Of a stretch of 64,000 nucleotides of DNA, positions 51,249-61,361 are shown in pieces. The notes below the pieces were generated by a model. That model did not search any database. It saw nothing but the letters and a program-made list of their open reading frames with translations, and was not told the DNA's origin. The DNA comes from Galbibacter pacificus (GTDB lineage Bacteria; Bacteroidota; Bacteroidia; Flavobacteriales; Flavobacteriaceae). The DNA lies in assembly GCF_029603165.1 (NCBI RefSeq), contig NZ_JAQSVC010000006.1:62001-126000 (forward strand), given 5' to 3'. Positions within the stretch are counted from its first letter, which is position 1; the number at the start of each line of letters is the position of its first letter. The position numbers and the translations under genes are program-made.

Positions 51249-52109
51249 ATGAAAACAGGTGCCTTTCACGAAGGTTTTCTACTGGTAGAAGAAGTGATTA
51301 ACAAACGGAGTCCTTCTAACTACAGGCATAACTATTTCCAAATCCTTTACATTAAATATGGTAAGGGTATTATTACAATTAATGAAATAGAAGTTTTATA
51401 TAATGAAGGAAGTATTTTTTTAATTGCCCCCGAAGACGATTACTACATTAATCCAAACAGCCAGACCTGTTACACTGCTTTTAAGTTTACCGAAATCCTG
51501 TTCTCAAGTAAGTCCAGTTTACCAGACAGAGAGCATTGGCTGCACAACATAGAGCACATATTGCACAACCCCAACATTATGCCCAGGGAATGCCAGCTTA
51601 GCCATGATGATAGAAAAAGGTTATGGAGAATCCATGATTTTATAATAGACGAATACAAGAGTAAGGACGAGTTTTACTGGAGCATTATTACAAATGCCAT
51701 TACAACCACTTTGAGCATTTTGGCCAGAAGCATTATTAAAACGTACAACCCCAATGACGTTAAGCCAACTCTGAACCTAAAAAAAACAGACCAGATACTC
51801 TCGTACATCCGGACACATGTATACGAACCCGAACAGGTAAAAATAGAGCACTTGGCTGCCAAATTCAATATGTCTCCCGCCAATATTGTAACGCTTTTTA
51901 AAAAAGAAACCGGGGAAAGTATAAGGCAATATATTATTAACTATAAATTAATGCTTGTAAAATACCGGCTAAAAAACACGAATTATACCATTTCTGAAAT
52001 TAGTTACGAACTGGGCTTTACCGATGAGAGCCACTTAACAAAGTCTTTTAAAAAACGTTTTCATAAAACTCCAAAGGAATACAGAAAGGAACTTGTCGAG
52101 CATTCTTAA
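51249..52109 (+). CDS. AraC family regulator (second)
   Basis: A 286-residue regulator with an N-terminal cupin-like part (NYRHNYFQILYIKYGKGIITINEIEV, then GSIFLIAPEDDYYI) and two C-terminal HTH motifs: VKIEHLAAKFNMSPANIVTLFKKETGESIRQYIINYKL and TISEISYELGFTDESHLTKSFKKRFHKTPKEYRK. It is not closely similar to the AraC gene at 50012, so this is not a simple duplication. The target is unknown; it is convergent with the S1/P1 nuclease gene. Confidence 0.94.
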   Translation: MKTGAFHEGFLLVEEVINKRSPSNYRHNYFQILYIKYGKGIITINEIEVLYNEGSIFLIAPEDDYYINPNSQTCYTAFKFTEILFSSKSSLPDREHWLHNIEHILHNPNIMPRECQLSHDDRKRLWRIHDFIIDEYKSKDEFYWSIITNAITTTLSILARSIIKTYNPNDVKPTLNLKKTDQILSYIRTHVYEPEQVKIEHLAAKFNMSPANIVTLFKKETGESIRQYIINYKLMLVKYRLKNTNYTISEISYELGFTDESHLTKSFKKRFHKTPKEYRKELVEHS

Positions 52110-52156
52110 ATTTAAAAAATACCTTTACCGCAAAGCTGTTTATCTTCAAAAAGGGC

Positions 52157-52927
52157 TTAAAAAATATCGTTTAAAACCTTGGCCAAACGCAGCCCGCCTT
52201 TTTCAAGTTGTGCCCTTACGGTATCGAAATAATCGTACATATACCTATACCCCAATTTCTCTCCGGTATTTGCCGATGCATATACTTTTTTGGCCAATTC
52301 CTGCGATTCTTCGACCCAGTCCAAAATACTTCCTTCGGCAATGGACTTTTCCTGTGTTTTGGAATACACCGGCAAGTTGTTGGCCAGTTCTGTGTAACTC
52401 ATTCCGTAAAAATCAATCATATCGCTATCCCAAACACGGTGCAAGTTACTGCCCTCGTTAAACCAGCGTACCTGTATATCGTTTCCACCTTTATCTTCGC
52501 CCCTGCCCACATGTAACGGCTGGTGAAGATCGCCCATAAAGTGAACCAATAATTTTAAATAAAAGACTTTGTCTTCCTTTTTGGCATTATCATCTTTTAA
52601 AACCGCAATGCATTTATCAATACCAATAATTATATCCCCATATTCGCTGGGGGTTTCTTCGCCATATGCTTTATCAAAAGGAAAGTTTACATAATGCCAG
52701 GCACTATACTCTTTGTATTTTGGGTCAGATTTTATATCGTCGCCATAATTAGATACCAAGGCCAGGCTTTGCCCGTCCAGCAATTTCATTATTTTTCGTT
52801 TTGTGCTGTTTTTTAAATGCTGCTCTGCAACTTCACCCACAACACGGTGACCAGTTTTGCCCCAAAATGGGGCATTTGCCGATAATTGCTGAAAAAACAA
52901 TAGCGAGAAAACCAATAAATAGCGCAT
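52157..52927 (-). CDS. S1/P1 family nuclease, secreted
   Basis: A 256-residue zinc nuclease that degrades single-stranded nucleic acid outside the cell. The signal peptide ends near SANA-PFWG, and the mature N-terminal tryptophan and histidine of FWGKTGHRVVGEVAEQHL are the metal-binding start. Further ligands lie in SAWHYVNFPF, LVHFMGDLHQPLHVG and GNDIQVRWFNEGSNLHRVWDSDMID. Three zinc ions are expected. It likely releases nucleotides as phosphate and nitrogen sources. Confidence 0.95.
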   Translation of the reverse strand: MRYLLVFSLLFFQQLSANAPFWGKTGHRVVGEVAEQHLKNSTKRKIMKLLDGQSLALVSNYGDDIKSDPKYKEYSAWHYVNFPFDKAYGEETPSEYGDIIIGIDKCIAVLKDDNAKKEDKVFYLKLLVHFMGDLHQPLHVGRGEDKGGNDIQVRWFNEGSNLHRVWDSDMIDFYGMSYTELANNLPVYSKTQEKSIAEGSILDWVEESQELAKKVYASANTGEKLGYRYMYDYFDTVRAQLEKGGLRLAKVLNDIF

Positions 52928-53156
52928 AGGTTTGATTTTTCTTCAAAAATAAAATTCTTAAATCTATTTTGGTGTTAAATAAAGCATCTATTTATATTAT
53001 TATTCTTTTATAGAATTTCAATAACTCTTTCTTACCTTTACGCATAATTGCTTTATATGCTGTTTAAAGTATTCACCCCCTTAAAATTTACAACTTTTAA
53101 TCGCTATTTGTGAACTAAAGATTAAAACAAAACGTATAAAGTATAAAAGACATCAA

Positions 53157-54503
53157 ATGAAGTTTAAACATACCGCCCTTTTTGCGGTAACTTTTTTCTT
53201 TTTAAACGCCGGGACTGCCCAAATTCCCGAAAATGTAAAAAAAGAAATACAATATCGTATTAACAACCATATCAACCCATCCATTGCAGTAGGCGTATTG
53301 GATTCGTCTGGGGTATATTATTATGTTAAAGGTTACAAAGACCTCGAAAACAAGATAAAGGCAGACGAAAACACCCTTTATGAAATAGGTTCGATTACCA
53401 AAACCTTTACTTCCTTGTTGCTGGCAAAATATGCTGTGGGCAGTATTATTTCCATTGATGATGAAGCCAATGAGTTTTTGCCCGATTCTATTGATTTAAC
53501 CGATAAAAAAGGAGTTTCCGTGACCCTTAAAAACCTTTCTACGCATTCGAGCGGCCTACCAAGAATTCCAAACAATATAAATGTTACGGATCAAATGAAT
53601 CCATATGCCAATTATACCCGGTCGGACATGTTTTCTTTTTTAAGCCATTATATCCCCAGGAATGTTGGGAAAAAGTTTGAATACTCCAATCTTGGGGCCG
53701 GACTTTTGGGCGAAATCCTATCCATTAGCCAAAACGATACTTATCAAAACTTGGTAAAAAAGAAAATTTTGACGCCATTAAACTTAAAAAATACATATTT
53801 TAAAGTTCCCGAAAGCCAAAAAGAAAATTATGCAAAGGGATACCTTTCCCAGAAAGAAGTGCCACATTGGAAATTTCAGGCCATGGCGGCTGCGGGCGGT
53901 ATAAGGAGCACCATAAAAGACCTTGTTAAATACGGAGAGAGCTATTTAAAAAACGATAGTCCGCTATATAAAGCCCAAGAATACACAAAAACCGTTCAGT
54001 TTAAAGATCAAGAGGGCCAATTGCACGGACTTGCTTGGTTTATCAATCCAGAGGGCATTATTTTTCACGGGGGCGGCACAGGCGGATTTAGGACTTTTAT
54101 TGCTATTGATGGCAAACATGGAAAAGTGGTCGCCATTATGACGAATTCCGGTTCCAGCCCTGCCGAGGACATTGCAGAATATTTAATGGACCCGGATAAA
54201 AATCCGTTGGATTTTGCCAAAGAAGAAATGCCCATTACTGCCGAAGAACTTATGGATTTTGAAGGGAATTATATAAACGATGGCTTAAACATGACATATA
54301 ATTTTTCTCTAGTTGAAGATGCCCTGCATGCCCAACTTAACAATCAACCGGAATTCCCTGTGTATTATCAAGGAGAATCTACCTTCTTCTATAAAATTGT
54401 TAAAGCCAAAATTGTTTTTGAACGCGATGAAAACAACACGGTCGTGGGCTTAATACTATACCAAAACGGACAAGAAATTCCCTTTATAAAAACAAATCCC
54501 TAA
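53157..54503 (+). CDS. Serine hydrolase, class-C beta-lactamase-like
   Basis: A 448-residue secreted hydrolase. A signal peptide (FKHTALFAVTFFFLNAGTAQ) precedes the beta-lactamase-fold domain, with the SxxK motif GSITKTFTSLLLAKY, the YxN-type FEYSNLGAGLLGEIL and the HGGGTGGF box replacing KTG. Residues ~355-448 form a small C-terminal beta domain. Members are often esterases or D-aminopeptidases, so lactam cleavage should not be assumed. It precedes the HAD gene by 9 bp and probably shares its transcript. Confidence 0.93.
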   Translation: MKFKHTALFAVTFFFLNAGTAQIPENVKKEIQYRINNHINPSIAVGVLDSSGVYYYVKGYKDLENKIKADENTLYEIGSITKTFTSLLLAKYAVGSIISIDDEANEFLPDSIDLTDKKGVSVTLKNLSTHSSGLPRIPNNINVTDQMNPYANYTRSDMFSFLSHYIPRNVGKKFEYSNLGAGLLGEILSISQNDTYQNLVKKKILTPLNLKNTYFKVPESQKENYAKGYLSQKEVPHWKFQAMAAAGGIRSTIKDLVKYGESYLKNDSPLYKAQEYTKTVQFKDQEGQLHGLAWFINPEGIIFHGGGTGGFRTFIAIDGKHGKVVAIMTNSGSSPAEDIAEYLMDPDKNPLDFAKEEMPITAEELMDFEGNYINDGLNMTYNFSLVEDALHAQLNNQPEFPVYYQGESTFFYKIVKAKIVFERDENNTVVGLILYQNGQEIPFIKTNP

Positions 54504-54512
54504 ACTATTTCA

Positions 54513-55331
54513 ATGTACAAAATAATTTTTAGCGATATAGACGGAACGCTATTGGGCCCAAAAAGAGAACTTACAAAACCCACCATAAAAGAAATACAAA
54601 AATTAAAGAACAAAATCCCCATTATACTTGTATCTTCCAGAATGCCAAGGCAAATGTATCATTTACAAGAAGAATTAGATATTCTGGAACTGCCCTTAAT
54701 TGCTTTTAACGGAGCTTATGTGGTTCAAAATAAAAAAGTAATACATTCTACCGAAATCCCCGTAGGCATCATAGAAAAATTGGTTAACGAAAACGAAAAA
54801 AACGGTCCGGATAAAATTCATATAAGTCTTTTTAATGCAGACGATTGGTATGTAGATAGTATGGATTACTGGGCATTAAGAGAAGAAACAAATACCAAGA
54901 CGTCTCCAGAAGTTAAAACAAACAAAGATGTTGTTTCCCTATGGAAATCAAAAGGAAAAGGCGCCCATAAAATTATGTGCATGGGCGATAAAGATAAAAT
55001 TGATGCAATTTACACCTATCTTGAAGAAAACTACGGTGCTGTTTTGCACCTGTACAGATCTAAAGAAACCTATATTGAGATAGCCAATAAAGAAGTTTCA
55101 AAGCTTACCGGGATCAACAAACTGCTAAATTGTTGCTATCCCGATTTTACACTGGAAGAAACAGTGGCCTTTGGCGATAATTATAACGATGTGGAGATGA
55201 TTGCCGCCGTTGGTTGTGGCGTGGCAGTTGCCAATGCAAGGAAAGAAGTGCTATCTGTGGCAAAAGCCGTTACAGAACACCACAAAGAAGATGGCGTTGC
55301 CATTTACCTGAAAAAGTTATTTAATAGTTAA
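54513..55331 (+). CDS. Cof-type HAD-IIB phosphatase
   Basis: The 272-residue HAD phosphatase has the catalytic DIDGTLLGP (nucleophile Asp), motif II VSSRMPRQ, a lid of the IIB type, the lysine near TYIEIANKEVSKLTGI, and motif III/IV FGDNYNDVEMIAAVG. Cof-family enzymes dephosphorylate sugar phosphates or flavin precursors. The specificity is unknown. It lies between the serine hydrolase and M61 peptidase genes, all reading the same way. Confidence 0.94.
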   Translation: MYKIIFSDIDGTLLGPKRELTKPTIKEIQKLKNKIPIILVSSRMPRQMYHLQEELDILELPLIAFNGAYVVQNKKVIHSTEIPVGIIEKLVNENEKNGPDKIHISLFNADDWYVDSMDYWALREETNTKTSPEVKTNKDVVSLWKSKGKGAHKIMCMGDKDKIDAIYTYLEENYGAVLHLYRSKETYIEIANKEVSKLTGINKLLNCCYPDFTLEETVAFGDNYNDVEMIAAVGCGVAVANARKEVLSVAKAVTEHHKEDGVAIYLKKLFNS

Positions 55332-55390
55332 AATTGGTAACTAATTTAAAATATTAAGGTCTTATACAGAAATTTGAAGAAAATAAGAAT

Positions 55391-57250
55391 ATGAAGAAAT
55401 TAATTTTTACACTGCTTGCCGCTTCTATCGTGGCCTGTACCCCAAAAGTAAACGATCTTGCAACCAGCATGCCCATAGAAACCAATATAGACTTGGTAAA
55501 TGTAAAGAACGATATGGTACATGTTTCGGTAGACCCGGGAAGGTTCACTGCCGAAAGCATTAATTTTTATATCCCAAAAACCGTTCCCGGAACATACAGC
55601 AATAACGATTATGGGCAGTTTATAGAAAACCTCACCGCTTACGATTACAACAACAAACCATTACAGGCCACCAGTGTGGACGTAAATACGTGGAAAATAG
55701 ACAATGCTACACAATTAGACCGGATTGAATACGACGTAAATGATTCTTTTGATACCGAAGGCGAAGTAGAAGACCCCGTTTTTTCCCCGGCAGGGAGCAA
55801 TATCGAGGCCAATAAGGACTTCTTTTTAAACCTTCATATGTTTGTAGGGTATTTTGATAATTTAAAAGAACAATCCTATTTGTTGCATTTTAAGCATCCA
55901 AGTGGTTTTGAAGCTTCCACGTCGCTACATAAAGCTACTACCAAAGCACAAGAAGCAAATACCGACACTTTTCTTGCCAACCGCTATTTTGAGGTAACGG
56001 ATAACCCGATAATGTACTCCAAACCAGATTCCCAAACTTTTTCGGTAAACGATATTGAAGTAACCTTGTCGGTCTATTCTCCTAATAAAGTTTATTCTGC
56101 CGTAAGCATAAAAAACGAAATGGAAAAAATGATGAAAGCCCAAAAAACATTTTTAGGGGACATCAATTCAACAAAAACCTATAACATCCTATTGTTTTTA
56201 GGCGCTATGGAAAAAGGCGACCCAACAGGTTTTGGAGCATTAGAGCATCACACGAGCACCACCGTTGTATTGCCCGAAACCATGCCCAAGGAAGATATGG
56301 TAAAAACCATGACAGATGTTGTTTCGCACGAGTTTTTCCACATTGTAACCCCATTAACGGTTCATTCGGAAGAAATTCAATATTTTGACTACAACAACCC
56401 AAAAATGTCCGAACATTTATGGATGTACGAAGGTGTTACCGAATATTTTGCCAACCTGTTCCAAATAAATCAAGGACTTATTGACGAACAAGATTTTTAC
56501 GACAGGATTGCCACAAAAATTCAAAACTCAAAGCGTTACAACGATAGTTTGTCATTTACAAAAATGAGCAAAAATGTATTGGTAGAACCCTACAAAGACC
56601 AATATGCCAATGTATACGAAAAAGGCGCCCTTATCGGGATGTGCCTCGACATTATTATCCGCGAGGAAAGCAATGGTGAAAAAGGAATTTTATGGTTAAT
56701 GAAACAGCTTTCCAAGGAATATGGAATGGACAAGTCTTTTAAAGATGATGAATTATTCGATAAAATAGTTTCGCTTACCTACCCCGAGGTTAGAACTTTC
56801 TTCAACACCTATGTTATTGGCGACACTCCTATTCCTTATGATGAGTTTTTAAACAAGGCAGGGTTAACATTCCATACCGAAGCAAAAGAAACAGGGTTTT
56901 TCTTAAACGGGCAAATCCCTTATATAGATGTAAATCCGCAAAATAATGAAATATTTGTAAGAAAAACAGCCCTTAATAGCTCCATGAAAGCATTGGGACT
57001 TAAAAGCGGGGATGTCATCAAATCGGTTAACGGTACAGAATTTACAATGGAAAACATAAGAAACGTTATAATTGGCTCTATGTCATGGCAGCCCGAAACC
57101 GAAGTCAACATGGTTATAAATAGAGATGGAGAGGAGTTGACCCTTAAAGGAAAGGTAGGCTCCCCTAGCATTGAAGTGGACAAAATAGCAAAAATGGAAA
57201 CCACGACCCCCCAACAAGATACTTTACGTGAAGCCTGGTTAAAAGGGTGA
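55391..57250 (+). CDS. M61 family metallopeptidase lipoprotein with PDZ domain
   Basis: A 619-residue peptidase of the glycyl-aminopeptidase/M61 type. A lipobox (SIVACTPK, Cys ~16) marks it as a lipoprotein. The N-terminal beta domain precedes the catalytic zinc site VVSHEFFHIVTPLTVHSEEI (HExxH) with a downstream glutamate in MYEGVTEYFANL. A PDZ domain near 500-590 has ALGLKSGDVIKSVNG. It likely digests peptides at the envelope. A terminator follows at 57277. Confidence 0.94.
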   Translation: MKKLIFTLLAASIVACTPKVNDLATSMPIETNIDLVNVKNDMVHVSVDPGRFTAESINFYIPKTVPGTYSNNDYGQFIENLTAYDYNNKPLQATSVDVNTWKIDNATQLDRIEYDVNDSFDTEGEVEDPVFSPAGSNIEANKDFFLNLHMFVGYFDNLKEQSYLLHFKHPSGFEASTSLHKATTKAQEANTDTFLANRYFEVTDNPIMYSKPDSQTFSVNDIEVTLSVYSPNKVYSAVSIKNEMEKMMKAQKTFLGDINSTKTYNILLFLGAMEKGDPTGFGALEHHTSTTVVLPETMPKEDMVKTMTDVVSHEFFHIVTPLTVHSEEIQYFDYNNPKMSEHLWMYEGVTEYFANLFQINQGLIDEQDFYDRIATKIQNSKRYNDSLSFTKMSKNVLVEPYKDQYANVYEKGALIGMCLDIIIREESNGEKGILWLMKQLSKEYGMDKSFKDDELFDKIVSLTYPEVRTFFNTYVIGDTPIPYDEFLNKAGLTFHTEAKETGFFLNGQIPYIDVNPQNNEIFVRKTALNSSMKALGLKSGDVIKSVNGTEFTMENIRNVIIGSMSWQPETEVNMVINRDGEELTLKGKVGSPSIEVDKIAKMETTTPQQDTLREAWLKG

Positions 57251-57276
57251 TAAAACATATATAACTTATAAATTGA

Positions 57277-57311
57277 GGCTGTTCTTAAAAACCGAGGACA
57301 GCCCTTTTTTT
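57277..57311 (+). terminator. Terminator after the M61 gene
   Basis: GGCTGTTCT pairs with AGGACAGCC (one G-T pair), then CTTTTTTT. Confidence 0.85.
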
Positions 57312-57623
57312 GGTTGTAACAAAAACAACAAACATAAAAATACTTCAAGGCACCTCCCGCCAAGCAATACTTCAATCTAATATTTCCCCCTCATTTTAAG
57401 TCAAAAAAGGCAAACTTTTTATTGTTATCGCTTATAAACTACATGTATTATCAATAATATTTTATTATTATAATAAAAATTCTATGAAATAATAGAAATA
57501 ATTTATATTAATAGAGCAATAAATGTCCAATATATAAAATATAATAGTTTTTTATAAAACAACTATCTATAGGAGCGTGCATAATCTTTAAACGCAAAAC
57601 ATGACAATTTAAATATAACACTT
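57312..57623. other. AT-rich gene-free stretch
   Basis: About 310 bp of AT-rich sequence, including an A/T palindromic patch (AATAATATTTTATTATTATAATAAAA at about 57450). I see no gene, no clear promoter and no named repeat before the porin remnant. Confidence 0.6.
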
Positions 57624-58343
57624 ATGAAAAAAGCTAATTTACTATTTTGCCTATTCACGGTACTTTCTTTCCTCTTTCTGCATAATGCGGAGGCACAGGA
57701 CAGGCTGAGAATTAATTTTGATGTCGGTGTAACAAACAATGAACTCGATTACAACTTATCAAATCGTGTAGACTCCAAATATAGTAGTCGCTGGGGTTAT
57801 ACAACTAATTTATCGCTTGAATACCGTTTTTACCAATCTTTTTTTATTTCCGGAGGTGCTTCTTTCGTTCAGAAAAATTTTGAATTTGAAAGAACCGGAG
57901 CCAGAGAAGGATGGTATACCAAGTCTACCAATAATTACATCAGCGTTCCTGTTATGGCAGGGGCTTACCTTATAAATAACCCTTTTAAAGAAAAAGACGC
58001 ATGGATTAAAATTGCTGGTGTAGCATATACAGGATATTGGTTGAGCATGAAAAGAAAAGGACAATACCCTGTAATCTTTGAACTAACTAAAGAATATATT
58101 TTCCCTATAAGCTAAGAAATTGAGGAAAAGTATGATTTTAAAAGAAACGAAAACCAGTTAAACCGCTTCGATTACGGACTTCAAGGTCAGTTTCAGTTCG
58201 GATATGCTTTCGAGAAGTTCAGCATGTATGCTTCTTATTCATACCTATACGGTTTGTCCGGTTTGCAAAAAAACAATATCAACAACAGGAATATGTACCA
58301 TACAACTTCCATGTTTACCATAGGAATTTCCCGTAATCTTTAA
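57624..58343 (+). pseudogene. Outer-membrane beta-barrel (porin-like), stopped by an in-frame TAA
   Basis: A signal peptide (LLFCLFTVLSFLFLHNAEA) precedes a beta-barrel pattern with alternating residues (INFDVGVTNNELDYNL, NLSLEYRFYQSFFISGGASFVQKNFEF, ISVPVMAGAYLIN). The frame meets TAA at 58113-58115 and then continues in the same frame as EIEEKYDFKRNENQLNRFDYG...YASYSYLYGLSG to a final strand FTIGISRNL and stop at 58341. Without the TAA it would be a 239-residue outer-membrane porin-like protein. The next gene is also broken, which suggests local decay. Confidence 0.82.
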
Positions 58344-58354
58344 AACATCATAAA

Positions 58355-60078
58355 ATGAAAAAAAATAATATAAACAAAGGCCTTTTTAAGGCTATGCCTA
58401 ATTATATTGACCGTTATTTCCTTTTCATCTTGTACAAGGGACGACGACGAATCTATAACCGAAACAAACCGTTATTCCAGTGATGCCGTAGAATCTTATG
58501 AAGATCTCTTTACAGTATTTTGGAGCGTCATGGACAATGAATACAATTACTTCTATGAAGAAAAGGAACGCTCTGGACTTGATTGGGACAATGTTTATGC
58601 GGAATACTTACCCAAGTTTAAGGCATTGAAAACCATGAAAGACCGGGAAAATTATAGCAATGATGAAATATTAAAAGAGGCCAATCTGACAAGGTCTTAT
58701 TTTAAAGATATTGTCAACCGTATTTCCGACAAGCATTTTATATTGCAAGTTGATCTTCCTGCAACACGGACAGAAGATAATGCAGAATTTTTTTTCGTAG
58801 GAAAAGGTAAAGAAAGTCCTTTATATTACAATAAGGTAACAACAATGAATTTTATGCGGGCATCAAAGTTGGACAATCCTTATGTGTATAGAAAGCCCAA
58901 TACTAACTTTAGGGTTTTGGGTGGAAGGTTATCATCTAACCCAGAAATCTACTACTTTTCTCTTAGTCAATTTAGCATGAACAGTTTTGATATCCATTTA
59001 CAAGATAAGGATAACTTTTTGTTTAAGGATATTGGGACCGAAGGTATTCTTGACCGTTCGCAAATAGAACAAAACGAATATTTAAACTCCATTGAAAATG
59101 ATGTATTAAAGCAATATATTATGGATTGGGCCTTTGATATTTATAATAACTGGAATGAAGCACTAACTACAACATTGCAATCGGATGTACTTACCAATGA
59201 AATAGAAAAGTTCCAAAATACCGAAGTGGTTACGGATGCTTTATACAATGAGACATGGCGTTTACAAGACATAATAGACCAATTGCCTGCAACTATCATA
59301 GAAACCCTTCAATCCCGTTTTAATAACGGCGAGGCTTCCATGCTAGACAGAATGCTTGTAGGTGATGAAAATGCACTCAATTTTACATATGCCTTTGATG
59401 ACCAAATCGAGAAAACTAAAATAAGTATAACTTCGATACCTACTCACATAACATAAACGATATAAATAACGCAGCAGAACTATACAGGTCTTTTTATAAC
59501 CCATTGCATAGTGCGACATTAAAAAGCTTATTATAGATGTTCGAGATAACGGTGGCGGAGATGTTATAGACATGAGGGATTTTGTAGAGCGGTTTATCAG
59601 TAAAGAAGCCTTAGTAGGCTATCAAAGAACAAAAGAAGGCAACGGGCGTTTTAATTATACACCTTGGGTACCTATGTATGTTAAACCACACCCATTTGCA
59701 ATTCCCAATCCAATTCCAATCGTAGTTTTAGCAGATTATGGAAGCGTAAGCATGGCCGAAATGACCACTATGGCATTGAAAAGCCAAGAAATGGTTAAAT
59801 TCGTTGGGGATTATACGCATGGAGGTACTGCTGCGCTAGGCCCAGGCGACGAACTTAATGGAGGTGCTTTAAATATTACCGTGGCGAACCGCTTAAAGTT
59901 TTACATGCCTCTTATGGCAACCAAAGATGCCTCAGGAAAAGTTATTGAGGGAATTGGAGTAGAACCAGACGTGTATGTAGCACCACCTACCCAAGAAGAA
60001 AGACAGGACATGAAAGTCAACGCCAATCACAAAGACAGGGCCATGGAAAAAGCCGTTGAAGAACTCATGAAAATGTAA
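58355..60078 (+). pseudogene. S41-family peptidase, broken by at least three frameshifts
   Basis: S41 peptidases of this type are secreted C-terminal-processing-like enzymes. The lipoprotein start (MKKNNINKG, then in the next frame LCLIILTVISFSSC) shows a shift near 58385 in a T5 run. The main body runs to about 59420, a second shift follows, with FDTYSHNINDINNAAELYRS in another frame, then a third near 59530 where one missing A in an A-run joins to LIIDVRDNGGGDVIDMRDF. The catalytic serine/lysine region GSVSMAEMTTMALKSQEMVKFVG and the end are intact. It cannot yield a full protein as read. Confidence 0.82.
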
Positions 60079-60113
60079 CATGTAAAAAAATTAAGCTATA
60101 TTATAGCTTATAC

Positions 60114-60171
60114 AAAGACCCTTTTTGTGCTATATGTCCCATTAATACTACATATAAGGGTCTTTCTTTTT
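60114..60171 (+). terminator. Long hairpin terminator before rpoD
   Basis: AAAGACCCTT pairs with AAGGGTCTTT, with an inner ATATGT/ACATAT stem, followed by CTTTTTC. Confidence 0.8.
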
Positions 60172-60235
60172 CTAAAAAAAAAGAATATTTGTCTCCCTCT
60201 CTTTTTCATTAAAAAAACATTTTTATCATTTTCTT

Positions 60236-60258
60236 GTAACATTTTTAGTAGTTGTTAC
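60236..60258 (+). promoter_or_regulatory. Inverted repeat upstream of rpoD
   Basis: GTAACA and TGTTAC are perfect 6-bp inverted repeats with an 11-bp centre, about 55 bp before the rpoD start. It is a candidate operator or hairpin. Confidence 0.45.
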
Positions 60259-60300
60259 GTATAATAACTTGTACACCCAATTTATTCATTTAAAACAATC

Positions 60301-60305
60301 AGGAG
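60301..60305 (+). promoter_or_regulatory. Shine-Dalgarno-like AGGAG of rpoD
   Basis: AGGAG lies 8 nt before the ATG at 60314. Together with rpsU, this is one of the few SD-like sites in the window and supports the 60314 start over an upstream alternative. Confidence 0.6.
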
Positions 60306-60313
60306 AGAAAAGA

Positions 60314-61177
60314 ATGAGACAGCTCAAAATAACGAAGCAGGTAACCAATAGGGAAACCGCTTCCCTGGATAAGTATCTTCAAGAAATTGGTAAAGTAGAC
60401 CTAATTACAGCAGACGAAGAAGTAGAATTGGCACAAAGAATCAAGGCTGGAGACCAAATAGCCTTGGAAAAGCTTACAAAGGCCAATTTACGCTTTGTAG
60501 TTTCCGTAGCCAAGCAATACCAAAATCAAGGTTTGACCTTGCCAGATTTAATCAATGAAGGTAACTTAGGCCTAATTAAAGCTGCACAACGTTTTGATGA
60601 AACGCGTGGTTTTAAATTTATATCCTATGCAGTATGGTGGATCCGTCAATCTATATTACAGGCGTTGGCAGAACAATCCCGTATTGTACGCTTGCCATTA
60701 AACAAAATTGGATCTATCAATAAGATCAATAAAACGTATGCATTTTTAGAGCAGGCTCACGAACGTGTACCTTCTGCAGAAGAAATTGCAAAAGAACTGG
60801 ATATGTCTATAAACGACGTAAAGGAATCCATGAAAAACTCTGGACGCCATGTATCCATGGATGCGCCTTTGGTAGAGGGGGAAGATTCTAACCTATACGA
60901 CGTATTACGTAGCGGGGAATCTCCAAACCCAGACAAAGATTTGTTGCACGAATCATTAAGGACCGAAATAGAAAGGGCCCTGGAAACATTAACCCCGCGA
61001 GAAGCCGATGTTATCCGACTATATTTTGGTTTAGGCGACCAACATCCTATGACCTTGGAGGAAATTGGAGAAACATTCGATCTTACAAGGGAACGTGTGC
61101 GTCAAATTAAGGAAAAAGCAATAAGGAGATTAAAGCACACTTCCAGAAGTAAAATCCTTAAAACCTATTTAGGGTAG
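60314..61177 (+). CDS. rpoD: Primary sigma factor (group-1 sigma-70, Bacteroidota type)
   Basis: The 287-residue sigma factor lacks region 1.1, as usual in Bacteroidota. Region 1.2/2 is clear: [31 protein letters not shown], the core-binding [43 protein letters not shown] for -10 melting, and region 4 with [14 protein letters not shown] and [28 protein letters not shown]. It reads the TTTG/TAnnTTTG promoters seen throughout the window. A longer frame 15 codons upstream has no homology. Confidence 0.97.
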   Translation: MRQLKITKQVTNRETASLDKYLQEIGKVDLITADEEVELAQRIKAGDQIALEKLTKANLRFVVSVAKQYQNQGLTLPDLINEGNLGLIKAAQRFDETRGFKFISYAVWWIRQSILQALAEQSRIVRLPLNKIGSINKINKTYAFLEQAHERVPSAEEIAKELDMSINDVKESMKNSGRHVSMDAPLVEGEDSNLYDVLRSGESPNPDKDLLHESLRTEIERALETLTPREADVIRLYFGLGDQHPMTLEEIGETFDLTRERVRQIKEKAIRRLKHTSRSKILKTYLG

Positions 61178-61288
61178 TTTTTTACACTTATTTTTTGTAC
61201 TTTACCATATCTTTACGACAGGAATTACATAAAAATATAGATAGCAACAACAGTTTATCATAACTGTTCGTTTTTTGATTGATGAATA

Positions 61289-61316
61289 AACTCCGGCTGA
61301 TTACCGGAGTTTTTTG
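61289..61316 (+). terminator. rpoD terminator
   Basis: AACTCCGG-ctgatta-CCGGAGTT followed by TTTTTG. Confidence 0.9.
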
Positions 61317-61350
61317 TTTTATTTAACTTTTGTATTTGTAATTGAATTCC

Positions 61351-61358
61351 TACCTTTG
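61351..61358 (+). promoter_or_regulatory. Orphan promoter after the rpoD terminator
   Basis: TTTG (61329-61332), 18 bp, then TACCTTTG: one of the best promoter matches in the window, with no gene ahead on the plus strand. Confidence 0.65.
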
Positions 61359-61361
61359 AAT

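Noticed and set aside
53157-54503. Beta-lactamase resistance gene
   Set aside because: The SxxK and HGGGTGGF motifs fit the wider serine hydrolase family of esterases and peptidases; nothing shows lactam hydrolysis.
57440-57520. AT-rich palindromic patch as a replication or regulatory element
   Set aside because: Only low-complexity A/T inverted sequence is visible; no boxes or neighbours support an origin or operator.
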